A stretch of 64,000 nucleotides of DNA from Gammaproteobacteria bacterium (lineage in GTDB: Bacteria; Pseudomonadota; Gammaproteobacteria; Enterobacterales; Psychrobiaceae). A program made the position numbers and the translations under genes. The stretch lies in NCBI GenBank assembly GCA_013214945.1, contig JABSRT010000006.1:62001-126000 (forward strand). Reading direction: 5' to 3'. This document shows, piece by piece, positions 43,678-53,721 of the stretch. The notes beneath the pieces are model-generated. The model made no database searches and was not told the origin of the DNA. It saw nothing but the letters and a program-made list of their open reading frames with translations. The stretch's first letter is position 1. Every line of letters begins with the position of its first letter.

Positions 43678-45525
43678 ATGGCAATTGAAATATTATCCCC
43701 GCGTTTGGCTAACCAAATTGCTGCCGGAGAAGTAGTAGAGCGCCCAGCTTCAGTGGTTAAAGAGCTGGTCGAAAATGCGATTGACGCAGGCGCAACCCAA
43801 ATTCTGATTGAAATTGAACAGGGCGGCGCCAAGCTAATTAGCATTCGTGATAATGGCTGTGGCGTGGTTAAGGAGCAGCTTGGGTTAGCGCTGTCACGTC
43901 ACGCCACCAGTAAAATTTCGACGCTGGACGATCTCGAAGCAATTGACTCGCTTGGGTTTCGTGGCGAAGCTTTGGCCAGTATCAGCTCAGTCTGCCGTTT
44001 AACGTTCACCTCTAAAACTAAAGAGCAGCCCGAAGCGTGGCAAGCCTATGCTCAAGGGCGTGATATGGCGGTTGAAATTATTCCGGCATCGCATCCTCAA
44101 GGCACCACCGTAGCGGTGGCCGATATGTTTTTTAATACACCGGCCCGGCGACGTTTTTTACGGACCGAAAAAACAGAATTTACCCATATTGATGAATTGG
44201 TTAAACGTTTTTCGCTAAGCCATTTCAATATCGCTTTCACGCTAAAGCATAACGGTAAGATCTTGCGTAACTTAGCCATTGCCACCACGACACCTCAGCA
44301 AGAACGCCGAGTAAGTAGTTTGTGTGGTAAGGGGTTTATCGACCATGCCGTCGCAATTAACAGCGATCATAACGACATCCAGATCAGCGGCTGGCTGGTA
44401 TTACCCCAAGGCTGTAAAAGCTATAACGATAATCAATATTGTTATGTCAATGGCCGGATGATGCGGGATAAATTAATTAATCATGCAATTCGTCAAGCGT
44501 ATCAAGACTGGTTGCCTGAAGGGGTAGTGCCTAGCTATATTATTTACATTGAGATTGCGCCGAGTCAGGTCGATGTCAATGTGCACCCCGCTAAACACGA
44601 AGTGCGATTTCATCAGGCACGGTTGGTCCATGATCTTATTTATCAGGTCTTAAACTCCGGCCTAATGCAAAGTTTAACAGCGGCAGATCTACCGGCTAAT
44701 GTTGTTGCGCCAACAGCAGTACCTGCGGCGGCTGAGCATGGCTATGGTCGTCCCGATACTGAGTATCATCCGGGTACCGTTGCCAGTCCGAACGCTGGTC
44801 ATTACGAGTCTCGGCAATCAGCAGCAGGGGGCGGCCATCAAAGCGGCGCCAACCTTGACGTGGCGGCTAAAACTTATCAAAGCTTAATTACGACGCCTCA
44901 TTTTACTAATACCTACGATGGCGCAGCGACTAAATCAATGAATGCCAGTGAGGGTGCAACCTCTCAATTGTTTGGGCAATTAGTGAGTTTAATTGATGAT
45001 CGCTATTTGTTGATTAAGCGTGATTCGTGCATTGAATTATTGTCGCTCGAGTTATTAGCTGTTTTAGTGAATGAATTAGAACTGAGCAATCGTTGGGCGC
45101 AGGGCTTTATCGCTCAACCATTATTGTTACCAATAGCAATTTCTGTCGATGGCACGTTAATTGACCAACTAACGACTCATGAGCGATTATTTCGCCGCTT
45201 AGGCATTGAAATTAGCGTGCGCAGCCCCAAGATAATTGTTAAGCAGCTACCAGCGTTTCTTAGAGAACAAGATATTGCAAATGTGATACCACAGTTATTG
45301 CAGCTATTAGCGAGTCAGTCGCAACTGTCAGACAGTGATAACGCCTTGCAACAGGTTATTTGTCATTGGCTAGCGCAGTTTGTTGTAGTCGATTATTCGA
45401 TGACTAGCGCAGTAGAACTTGTTGCTAAGGCTGAAAATTATTCAGAACAGCTAGTAGAAAAATTTGAAATGTTAGTTAAGCCAGTAGATTTTACGGCGGC
45501 AATTTCTGGTTTTAAACCACAATAG
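43678..45525 (+). CDS. mutL: DNA mismatch repair protein MutL
   Basis: MutL couples MutS to MutH and UvrD in mismatch repair. The 615-residue product (E. coli 615) has the GHKL ATPase motifs: ELVENAIDAGATQI, IRDNGCGV and LGFRGEALASISSVC, plus the STA-type NVHPAKHEVRFHQ. The linker (about residues 335-440) is low-complexity and variable, and the C-terminal dimerisation domain follows. It is cotranscribed with amiB and miaA. Confidence 0.97.
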   Translation: MAIEILSPRLANQIAAGEVVERPASVVKELVENAIDAGATQILIEIEQGGAKLISIRDNGCGVVKEQLGLALSRHATSKISTLDDLEAIDSLGFRGEALASISSVCRLTFTSKTKEQPEAWQAYAQGRDMAVEIIPASHPQGTTVAVADMFFNTPARRRFLRTEKTEFTHIDELVKRFSLSHFNIAFTLKHNGKILRNLAIATTTPQQERRVSSLCGKGFIDHAVAINSDHNDIQISGWLVLPQGCKSYNDNQYCYVNGRMMRDKLINHAIRQAYQDWLPEGVVPSYIIYIEIAPSQVDVNVHPAKHEVRFHQARLVHDLIYQVLNSGLMQSLTAADLPANVVAPTAVPAAAEHGYGRPDTEYHPGTVASPNAGHYESRQSAAGGGHQSGANLDVAAKTYQSLITTPHFTNTYDGAATKSMNASEGATSQLFGQLVSLIDDRYLLIKRDSCIELLSLELLAVLVNELELSNRWAQGFIAQPLLLPIAISVDGTLIDQLTTHERLFRRLGIEISVRSPKIIVKQLPAFLREQDIANVIPQLLQLLASQSQLSDSDNALQQVICHWLAQFVVVDYSMTSAVELVAKAENYSEQLVEKFEMLVKPVDFTAAISGFKPQ

Positions 45526-45582
45526 TCGTTAATAATACCGCTTGTTTGGCTGACACTTTGTTAACTTTTTAGAGTAGATCGC

Positions 45583-46533
45583 GTGACAGATAAATCTTTA
45601 CCCAAAGCCATTTTCCTTATGGGGCCAACCGCCTGTGGTAAAACCGAGCTGGCGATCCGTTTGTGCGAGCAGTTTAACTGTGAAATTATCTCGGTCGATT
45701 CTGCCTTGGTATATCGCGGCATGGATATTGGCACAGCTAAGCCAAATGCCGCAGAATTGGCACGCGCTCCTCATTTGTTAATTGATATATTAGATCCGGC
45801 TCAGGCTTATTCAACCGCTGATTTTCGCCGCGATGCGTTAGCCGCGATGGCAGAGATAGCCAAACGCGGTAAAATACCGTTGCTTGTTGGCGGTACTATG
45901 TTGTACTTTAAGTCATTAATCGATGGTTTGTCGCCTTTGCCTGCAGCCGACCCTGTTATTCGCCAAGCGATTGAAGCCGAGGCTAAGTTAAATGGTTGGG
46001 CGTCATTGCACGAGCAATTAGTTGAGGTTGATCCTGTGTCAGGGGCACGAATTCATCCTAATGACCCGCAGCGCATATCGCGGGCGTTGGAAGTTTATCG
46101 GATTGCCGGTAAAACGATGACCGAATTAAGTACTGTTATCGATAAGGATTTGCCTTTTGATGTTTATCAATTCGCTATTTATCCAGACGAGCGCAGCACC
46201 TTGCATCAGCGAATCGAACAACGATTTGAACAAATGATTGAGCAAGGGTTTGAACAGGAAGTAAGAAAATTATACCAGCGCGATGATTTGCATCCTGATT
46301 TACCAGCAATTCGTTGTGTTGGTTATCGTCAGATGTGGGATTATCTTGCCGGCAAGACAGATCATCAAGAAATGGTCTTTCGTGGTGTTGTTGCAACGCG
46401 TCAATTAGCCAAACGTCAGATGACTTGGCTCAGAGGATGGGATAAGCTACATCGATTGCAAACGCCGTTAGCGCCGAATGCGCAAATGACAATCACGCAA
46501 AATATTGAAAAAATTAAATTCATTGTTAACTAG
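45583..46533 (+). CDS. miaA: tRNA dimethylallyltransferase
   Basis: MiaA adds the isopentenyl group to A37 of UNN-decoding tRNAs. The 316-residue protein (E. coli 316) has the P-loop [11 protein letters not shown] near residue 14, [34 protein letters not shown] and [17 protein letters not shown]. The start is GTG at 45583. It is upstream of hfq, as in E. coli, where part of hfq expression comes from within miaA. Confidence 0.97.
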   Translation: MTDKSLPKAIFLMGPTACGKTELAIRLCEQFNCEIISVDSALVYRGMDIGTAKPNAAELARAPHLLIDILDPAQAYSTADFRRDALAAMAEIAKRGKIPLLVGGTMLYFKSLIDGLSPLPAADPVIRQAIEAEAKLNGWASLHEQLVEVDPVSGARIHPNDPQRISRALEVYRIAGKTMTELSTVIDKDLPFDVYQFAIYPDERSTLHQRIEQRFEQMIEQGFEQEVRKLYQRDDLHPDLPAIRCVGYRQMWDYLAGKTDHQEMVFRGVVATRQLAKRQMTWLRGWDKLHRLQTPLAPNAQMTITQNIEKIKFIVN

Positions 46534-46621
46534 TTAGCTATTGGGATTGAAATTAACTAATTTAAGACTAGTTTATTAAAAATAATAATCAGATATATAC
46601 GTTTAAAGGAAAGGAAGAATT

Positions 46622-46876
46622 ATGGCTAAGGGGCAATCATTGCAAGACCCATTTTTAAATGCACTTCGTCGTGAACGAGTGCCAGTAGCAATTTATCTAG
46701 TTAATGGAATTAAATTACAAGGTCAAATTGAATCGTTCGACCAATTTGTCATTTTACTGCGTAATACCGTTAGTCAAATGGTCTATAAGCATGCCATATC
46801 AACGGTAGTGCCAGCTCGACCATTTACGGCACACCATGCCCATACTGAAGAAAACGAAAGCACTAAAGAAGCTTAA
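46622..46876 (+). CDS. hfq: RNA chaperone Hfq
   Basis: Hfq is the hexameric Sm-like protein that pairs small RNAs with mRNAs. The 84 residues include the intact Sm1 and Sm2 regions ([33 protein letters not shown]). The C-terminal tail is shorter than in E. coli (102), about 18 residues and acidic. It starts at the ATG at 46622 after AAGGAA and precedes hflX by 10 bases. Confidence 0.98.
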   Translation: MAKGQSLQDPFLNALRRERVPVAIYLVNGIKLQGQIESFDQFVILLRNTVSQMVYKHAISTVVPARPFTAHHAHTEENESTKEA

Positions 46877-46886
46877 GGATTGATTT

Positions 46887-48179
46887 TTGTTTGATCGTTA
46901 TGAGGCCGGCGAACTCGCCATACTTGTCCACATAGACTTTTCGTCAGAAAGTGATCGCGAAGATTTAGAAGAGCTTGAATTACTGGTATCTTCTGCAGGC
47001 GTTAAAACCTGCGGCAAGATTACTGGTACCCGTAATTCAGCGAAAGCTAGATACTTTGTTGGCACAGGTAAAGCACAAGAGATCGCCGATGCGGTTAAGT
47101 TGTTAAATGCTAATGTCGTCATTTTTAATCACCCGTTAACACCGTCGCAAGAGCGAAATCTCGAGCAACTGTGTCAGTGTCGGGTATTAGATCGTACTGC
47201 TCTGATTCTTGATATATTTGCCCAGCGTGCACGCACATTTGAAGGTAAATTACAGGTCGAGTTGGCGCAATTGCGGCACATTTCCACGCGCCTTATTCGT
47301 GGCTGGACTCACCTTGAGCGACAAAAAGGCGGGATTGGTTTGCGTGGACCTGGCGAAACTCAACTTGAAACTGACCGTAGATTGTTACGCGCTCGCATAA
47401 AAAACATTCAAGCGCGCTTAGCTAAAGTCTCAAAACAACGTGACCAAGGTCGCCGTGCGCGTAGCCGTGCCGAGGTGCCGACTGTGTCACTGGTTGGTTA
47501 CACCAATGCGGGCAAGTCGACCCTGTTTAATCAAATCACTAATGCTAATGTTTATGTTGCAGATCAGTTGTTTGCAACGCTAGATCCGACCTTGCGAAAA
47601 ATTGATATTGCCGATGTTGGCGAAGTTATTTTAGCTGACACCGTTGGCTTTATTCGACATTTGCCGCACGATTTAGTCGCTGCATTTCAGGCAACATTAC
47701 AAGAAACGCAACAAGCTAATTTATTACTTCATGTGATAGATGTTGCCGATCCGCGTAAAACAGATAATATAGAACAAGTTACCCAAGTACTTGAACATAT
47801 TGAAGCCGACGATATACCACAGTTGATGGTCTGTAATAAGCTTGATAGTTTAGAAGGGGACTTGGCACCGAGAATAGACCGTGACGATGAGGGAAAGCCA
47901 ACACATGTTTGGTTGTCCGCACGCACAGGAGATGGCTGTGAATTATTAACTCAGGCATTAACGGAACTATTGTCGGGGCAAATTGTTACTCATCAGTTGA
48001 GTTTACCGCTTCATGCGCAAGGTCGGGTTAAAGGCTTGTTGTATAAGTTTGAATGCGTGCAAACTGAGCAGTACGATGAACTAGGCAATACGCTAGTGAC
48101 GATAAGATTGCCGATTATTGATTGGCACAAATTACTAAAAAAGAGCGATGGTGAACTAACCCAATATATTTGTGGTTAA
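46887..48179 (+). CDS. hflX: Ribosome-rescue GTPase HflX
   Basis: HflX is a GTPase that splits stalled or stress-hibernating ribosomes. The 430-residue product (E. coli 426) has an N-terminal domain (YFVGTGKAQEIADAVKLL), the RGPGETQLETDRRLL linker and the G domain with GYTNAGKSTLFN, DTVGFIRHLPHDLV and CNKLD. The start is TTG at 46887, which is also how E. coli hflX begins. Confidence 0.97.
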   Translation: MFDRYEAGELAILVHIDFSSESDREDLEELELLVSSAGVKTCGKITGTRNSAKARYFVGTGKAQEIADAVKLLNANVVIFNHPLTPSQERNLEQLCQCRVLDRTALILDIFAQRARTFEGKLQVELAQLRHISTRLIRGWTHLERQKGGIGLRGPGETQLETDRRLLRARIKNIQARLAKVSKQRDQGRRARSRAEVPTVSLVGYTNAGKSTLFNQITNANVYVADQLFATLDPTLRKIDIADVGEVILADTVGFIRHLPHDLVAAFQATLQETQQANLLLHVIDVADPRKTDNIEQVTQVLEHIEADDIPQLMVCNKLDSLEGDLAPRIDRDDEGKPTHVWLSARTGDGCELLTQALTELLSGQIVTHQLSLPLHAQGRVKGLLYKFECVQTEQYDELGNTLVTIRLPIIDWHKLLKKSDGELTQYICG

Positions 48180-48261
48180 ACATCGAAAATAAACCTATTC
48201 TGGTAATTATTTGAAAACATCAAATGATTACCTAATTTTTAATGATAATACTGGAGTTGTT

Positions 48262-49422
48262 ATGGCCTGGAATGAGCCTGGAAATAAGGATAAAGATCCT
48301 TGGGGTGGAAATAAAGGTGGTAAAGATCAGGGACCACCAGATCTTGATGAGGTAATTAATAACCTAAGCAAAAAATTTAGTGGCTTATTAGGTGGCAAAT
48401 CAGGCGGTAAGTCTGGTGGCACTGGTGGTGGCAGCATTTCGGGGCCAGGCATCGCACTATTAGGGGTTATTGGTGTTGCAATTTGGGTTGTTAGTGGTTT
48501 TTACACCATTAAAGAAGCCGAGCGTGGTTTTGTGTTGCAGTTTGGTCAGGCTCATGAGTCAGTTGAACCGGGCTTGCATTGGAAACGTACCTTCATTGAT
48601 ACCGTTATTCCGGTTGATATCCGCACTATTCGTTCATTCTCATCAGCGGGTTTTATGTTAACCAAAGATGAAAACGTAGTACGCGTAGAAATGGACGTTC
48701 AGTATCGGGTTGTCGATCCTGAGCAGTTCTTGTTTAGTGTGGTTAATCCAGCTAACTCAATTAGCCAAGCGATGGACAGTGCATTACGTTATGTGGTTGG
48801 TCATACAACAATGGATGATTTGCTAACAACAGGCCGCGAAGTGGTCCGTCAGAAAACTGAAGTTGAACTACGTAAAGTGATTGAACCGTACAAGCTGGGT
48901 CTTGAAATTGTTGATGTTAACTTCTTGCCAGCGCGTCCGCCAGAAGAAGTAAAAGGTTCATTTGATGACGCTATTGCAGCGCAAGAAGATGAAGAGCGTT
49001 TTATTCGTGAAGCCGAAGCTTATGCTTTGAGTATTGAGCCGCTTGCACGTGGTCAGGTACGCCGCCTAGAACAAGAAGCTAAAGCTTACAAAGAACAAGC
49101 TATCTTGAAAGCGACTGGTGAAACTGCGCGATTTAATCAGTTATTACCGCAATATCAAGCCGCTAAAGAAGTAACACGCCAACGTATTTACCTTGAAACG
49201 ATTGAAAGCGTTTATGCTAATACCAGCAAGGTAATGGTTGATGTTGAAGGTGGTAATAACATGTTGTATTTGCCATTGGATCAAATTATCAAGCAATCGC
49301 AGCAGGGCACGCCAGCACGCTCGACCTCAATAACTAATTCATTACCACGTAATACTTCTAATGTGGTTAATGATAATTTGCGAAGCTTTTCACGTGACGC
49401 AACACGTCAAGGGAGAAATTAA
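48262..49422 (+). CDS. hflK: FtsH regulator HflK
   Basis: HflK and HflC form a large SPFH/prohibitin cage around the FtsH protease in the inner membrane. The 386-residue protein begins at the ATG at 48262 (MAWNEPGNKDKDPWGG), eight bases after GGAG; an upstream in-frame extension does not match the family. A glycine-rich cytoplasmic tail (to about residue 70) is followed by one membrane span (GIALLGVIGVAIWVVSGFYT) and the SPFH domain (AERGFVLQFGQAHESVEPGL). Confidence 0.96.
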   Translation: MAWNEPGNKDKDPWGGNKGGKDQGPPDLDEVINNLSKKFSGLLGGKSGGKSGGTGGGSISGPGIALLGVIGVAIWVVSGFYTIKEAERGFVLQFGQAHESVEPGLHWKRTFIDTVIPVDIRTIRSFSSAGFMLTKDENVVRVEMDVQYRVVDPEQFLFSVVNPANSISQAMDSALRYVVGHTTMDDLLTTGREVVRQKTEVELRKVIEPYKLGLEIVDVNFLPARPPEEVKGSFDDAIAAQEDEERFIREAEAYALSIEPLARGQVRRLEQEAKAYKEQAILKATGETARFNQLLPQYQAAKEVTRQRIYLETIESVYANTSKVMVDVEGGNNMLYLPLDQIIKQSQQGTPARSTSITNSLPRNTSNVVNDNLRSFSRDATRQGRN

Positions 49423-49425
49423 GCA

Positions 49426-50307
49426 ATGAAACGTTTAGGATTAATTATTGTAGCGGTAGCTGCTTTTGTCGCTTACCTATCAGTCTTTGTTATTTACGAA
49501 GGCCAACGCGCGATTAAAGTACGTTTTGCCGCGGTGTTAAAAGATAGCGCAGGTGTAACGGTCATTTATGAGCCGGGCATCAACTTTAAAGTTCCCTTTA
49601 TCGATAAAGTAAGAATTTTAGATGCACGTATTCAGACCCTTGATGGTGAACCTGATCGCTTCGTGACTTCAGAAAAGAAAGATTTAATCGTCGATTCTTA
49701 TGTTAAATGGCGGATTAAAGACTTTTCAGCTTACTACTTAGCCACCGGTGGTGGTAATAAGTTTGCTGCTGAAAACTTGCTGAAGCAAAAAGTAAGTGAT
49801 GGTTTACGTAATGCTTTTGGTACTCGTACTATCTCGCAGATTGTATCTGGTGAGCGTAGCGCATTAATGGATGAAGCGTTAAGAGATGCTTCACTTAAAG
49901 CGCAAGATATCGGTATTGAACTGGTTGATATGCGGGTTAAGCAAATTGAATTGCCACAAGCGGTTCGTAGCAGTATTTATCAACGGATGCGTGCTGAACG
50001 TTTTGCCGTGGCTAAAGAGCATCGCTCAAAGGGTAAAGAGCAATCTGAAATTATCCGCGCCGACGTTGATGCTAAAGTTGCGATTATGTTAGCTGACGCT
50101 GATTCTAAAGCACGAATTCTTCGTGGTAAGGGGGATGCGCTAGCAGCCAAGATTTATTCGGACAGCTACGGTCAAGATCCTGAGTTCTTTAGCTTCTTAA
50201 GATCAATGGATTCATATAAAAAGTCGTTTAACTCGAAGAGCGATATCATGGTTGTTAAACCTGACAGTGACTTCTTTAAGTATCTGAACAACCCAAACGC
50301 CCAGTAA
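49426..50307 (+). CDS. hflC: FtsH regulator HflC
   Basis: HflC is the second SPFH subunit of the HflKC-FtsH complex. The 293 residues (E. coli 334, shorter in the inter-domain region) have an N-terminal span (LGLIIVAVAAFVAYLSVFVI) and the SPFH fold (EGQRAIKVRFAAVLKD; YVKWRIKDFSAYYLA; IELVDMRVKQIELPQAV). It begins three bases after hflK and ends in a terminator. Confidence 0.96.
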   Translation: MKRLGLIIVAVAAFVAYLSVFVIYEGQRAIKVRFAAVLKDSAGVTVIYEPGINFKVPFIDKVRILDARIQTLDGEPDRFVTSEKKDLIVDSYVKWRIKDFSAYYLATGGGNKFAAENLLKQKVSDGLRNAFGTRTISQIVSGERSALMDEALRDASLKAQDIGIELVDMRVKQIELPQAVRSSIYQRMRAERFAVAKEHRSKGKEQSEIIRADVDAKVAIMLADADSKARILRGKGDALAAKIYSDSYGQDPEFFSFLRSMDSYKKSFNSKSDIMVVKPDSDFFKYLNNPNAQ

Positions 50308-50324
50308 TTGGCGTTGGTTAAATA

Positions 50325-50351
50325 AAAAAGCCCGGTTTTTCCGGGCTTTTT
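50325..50351 (+). terminator. Intrinsic terminator after hflC
   Basis: A stem AAAAAGCCCGG/CCGGGCTTTTT with a five-base loop, 17 bases past the hflC stop, with a T-rich tail. Confidence 0.9.
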
Positions 50352-50381
50352 AGTTTCTGACTTTTAGTAAGAGGATTACAG

Positions 50382-50570
50382 ATGATCTCTGACAGTATTT
50401 GGTTGGCATTTGCGCTGTTTATGATTTTAGAAGGATTGGGGCCGTTACTTATTCCGCGCCAATGGCAGCAATATTTAAAAACGATTAGTGAACAGGCGCC
50501 AGAATCAATGCGCAGACTCGGTGGAGTCTTTGTTGTGATCGGAATTTGTATCCTTTATCAGGTGGCCTAG
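50382..50570 (+). CDS. yjeT: DUF2065 small membrane protein (YjeT)
   Basis: The 62-residue product has two hydrophobic helices (SIWLAFALFMILEGLGPLLI and GGVFVVIGICILYQV) separated by a basic/polar loop with RQWQQYLKTIS. It is the DUF2065 family, function unknown, normally found between hflC and purA as here. It starts at the ATG at 50382 after AAGAGGA. Confidence 0.9.
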   Translation: MISDSIWLAFALFMILEGLGPLLIPRQWQQYLKTISEQAPESMRRLGGVFVVIGICILYQVA

Positions 50571-50686
50571 CATACTGAGAATTAAGGAACTTTTTTATAT
50601 TTTTTGGTTTTTTGAGTACTAAAGAAGAATTAATCTCCAATTTAGGGGTAGATCTCCTAACAAAATCTGATAAAATCCTGCTTTAA

Positions 50687-52006
<1,320 letters not shown>

Positions 52007-52023
52007 TAAATGAACCATGATTT

Positions 52024-52052
52024 AAAAAAGCGGCTAATTAGCCGCTTTTTTT
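52024..52052 (+). terminator. Intrinsic terminator after purA
   Basis: AAAAAAGCGGCTAATTAGCCGCTTTTTTT: a self-complementary stem with a long T-run, 18 bases past the purA stop. The repeat array starts directly after it. Confidence 0.9.
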
Positions 52053-52460
52053 ATGTTCAGGATGAACGGTATATCGCGGTGCCAAGGCAGGAAATTAGTT
52101 CCAGACATTTCCTAAGTACCGCCATCCGTGGCGGCAATATCAAAGAGCGATGATGTTCAGGATGAACGGTCAAGCTTTTTGCTCCTGCAAAGCTTAAGTA
52201 CATGCATCCATGCATGCAATATCGCGGTGCCATGGCCGGAAATTAGTTCCAGACCAAACCTAAGTACCGACATCCGTGTCGGCACAGGTTTTAAGGTTCC
52301 AGACCAAACCTAAGTACCGACATCCGTGTCGGCACAGGTTTAAGGTTCCAGACCAAACCTAAGTACCGCCATCCATGTCGGCACAGGTTTAAGGTTCCAG
52401 ACCAAACCTAAGTACCGACATCCGTGTCGGCAATGGCAAAGAGCGATGATGTTCAGGATT
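52053..52460. repeat. Array of hairpin-forming repeats between purA and a zinc-ribbon gene
   Basis: The region is built from a few interspersed modules. Near 52246-52436 a 49-50-base unit is repeated four times in tandem. Each unit holds a 16-base stem-loop: CCGACATCCGTGTCGG at 52267-52282, 52317-52332 and 52415-52430, and a variant at 52366-52381. Outer arms AAACCT/AGGTTT enclose them in the first three units. Related stem-loops are CCGCCATCCGTGGCGG (52119-52134) and CATGCATCCATGCATG (52201-52216), and an AAGCTT-armed one (52172-52195). The loop is TCCN throughout. Flanking modules (ATGTTCAGGAT-type and ATATCGCGGTGCCA-type) recur two or three times. No spacers, so it is not a CRISPR array. 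No gene is supported here. Confidence 0.9.
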
Positions 52461-52470
52461 AATACCAATT

Positions 52471-52722
52471 ATGGCTAAACCCAATAAAAAAGGCCCCAGC
52501 AAGACCGTTGAGATATTTTGTGCTGGTTGTCGTACCAAGTTATTTAAGTATCGAAAGGGTGGCAAAGGTACGTTAATAAAATGCTTCAAAGAGCGCATTG
52601 TTAGCGACTTCACAACCGATGCATGCCAATGCCCTAATTGTCAGGTAATCTTTGCCAGAGAGGCACTGGTGCGCGGTACTCCGGCCTATAAAATGATTGG
52701 TGGCAAGGTCACCATGAAATGA
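52471..52722 (+). CDS. Small zinc-ribbon protein of unknown function
   Basis: The 83-residue basic protein has two CxxC pairs, Cys17/Cys20 (FCAGC) and Cys54/Cys57 (CPNC), with further Cys at 38 and 52, the layout of a zinc ribbon. Lys/Arg-rich stretches (KPNKKGPSK, FKYRKGGKG) suggest nucleic-acid or ribosome contact, which is an inference. It begins only about ten bases after the repeat array, with no clear ribosome binding site. I do not recognise a named family. Confidence 0.7.
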   Translation: MAKPNKKGPSKTVEIFCAGCRTKLFKYRKGGKGTLIKCFKERIVSDFTTDACQCPNCQVIFAREALVRGTPAYKMIGGKVTMK

Positions 52723-52736
52723 CACGAAAGTTCGGC

Positions 52737-53153
52737 TCAATAATCAACCCGCTTGCGTAAACTCTTGCGACTGCTGTCTTTGGTTTTTTTATCTAACCGA
52801 CGCATTTTAGAGCCGAAAGTCGGTTTGGTCGCAATTCGACGTTTTTCTACTTTATTGACCTGTTGAATCAGTTCAACAAACTGCTTAATCGCTATTTCTC
52901 GATTGCTGTCTTGACTGCGAGTCGACTGAGACTTAATGATGACCTTGCCCGATTTACTGATTCGGTGGTCACTTAGTGCCAGCAATTTTTCTTTTAAGCG
53001 TTGCGGCAAAGCTTGTGATGTCCGAATATTAAAAAATAAATGCACCGCCGTGGAGGTTTTATTGACATGCTGACCTCCGGCACCTTGGGCCCTAATAAAT
53101 TGAATTTCGAGTTCAGCTAGCGGAATTGCAATTGAATTAGATATTTTTAACAA
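52737..53153 (-). CDS. arfB: Alternative ribosome-rescue peptidyl-tRNA hydrolase ArfB (YaeJ)
   Basis: ArfB frees stalled ribosomes without tmRNA. The 138-residue protein (E. coli 140) has the release-factor GGQ motif at 26-28 (RAQGAGGQHVNKTST) and a basic C-terminal tail (KKTKDSSRKSLRKRV) that enters the mRNA channel. It starts with TTG at 53153, seven bases after AAGGA. The zinc-ribbon gene ends 15 bases from its stop on the opposite strand. Confidence 0.95.
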   Translation of the reverse strand: MLKISNSIAIPLAELEIQFIRAQGAGGQHVNKTSTAVHLFFNIRTSQALPQRLKEKLLALSDHRISKSGKVIIKSQSTRSQDSNREIAIKQFVELIQQVNKVEKRRIATKPTFGSKMRRLDKKTKDSSRKSLRKRVDY

Positions 53154-53273
53154 GTTTAAATCCTTATTTTTCTCATATTACTCAGTCATTAGTAGTGAAA
53201 CTGGTGCAGTTGTTGTTCGTTATTTTAAATCCTTTGCTAGGCTTTAGATAATACTAAATGTAAGGGGAATACT

Positions 53274-53570
53274 ATGTATGTTTCAAATGATGATAACCGC
53301 TTTTTCGCCAGAATGGATGTTGAGTGTGTGGTTCGATATAAAGTAAATGGTGCTACTGATTTATTTCATGGCCAATTAGAAAATTTAAGTGCCGAAGGAG
53401 TGTCGTTCAATACCACGACCGAACTTAATCAGGACACTGAAATTTTGTTAGAAGTTAATCCTGGTAATAGCTCAATTCCACCCTTGATGGCCAACGCTAA
53501 AGTGCTACGTTGTGCGCCATCAGACGAAGGGAAATATCGAGTGTGCTGCGAGATGAAAATCTGCGCATAA
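53274..53570 (+). CDS. PilZ-domain protein (c-di-GMP receptor candidate)
   Basis: The 98-residue protein is a single PilZ domain: RFFARMDVECVV supplies the RxxxR motif (Arg9, Arg13) and LENLSAEGVSFNT the N/DxSxxG motif, both needed to bind cyclic di-GMP. No other domain is attached. A GGDEF-EAL protein of the same window could be a source or sink of the signal, but there is no direct link. It is monocistronic. Confidence 0.85.
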   Translation: MYVSNDDNRFFARMDVECVVRYKVNGATDLFHGQLENLSAEGVSFNTTTELNQDTEILLEVNPGNSSIPPLMANAKVLRCAPSDEGKYRVCCEMKICA

Positions 53571-53721
53571 CACGAATAATTTAACCTAATTACTAATGGT
53601 GACCAATGGTCGCCATTTTTGTTTCTTATCCTTTAAGCTAGCTGCGACTTAAGTCCACTTTTCTCGTCTAACCTATTTGATAGCATGGGTCATGATATAT
53701 TATTTGCGTTGAGTTTAAGCC

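Noticed and set aside
52128-52313. Open frame of 61 codons inside the repeat array
   Set aside because: It is made wholly of the repeated modules and has no ribosome binding site or family match.
52246-52436. Possible CRISPR array
   Set aside because: The units follow each other without unique spacers, each unit contains its own stem-loop, and no cas gene is nearby.
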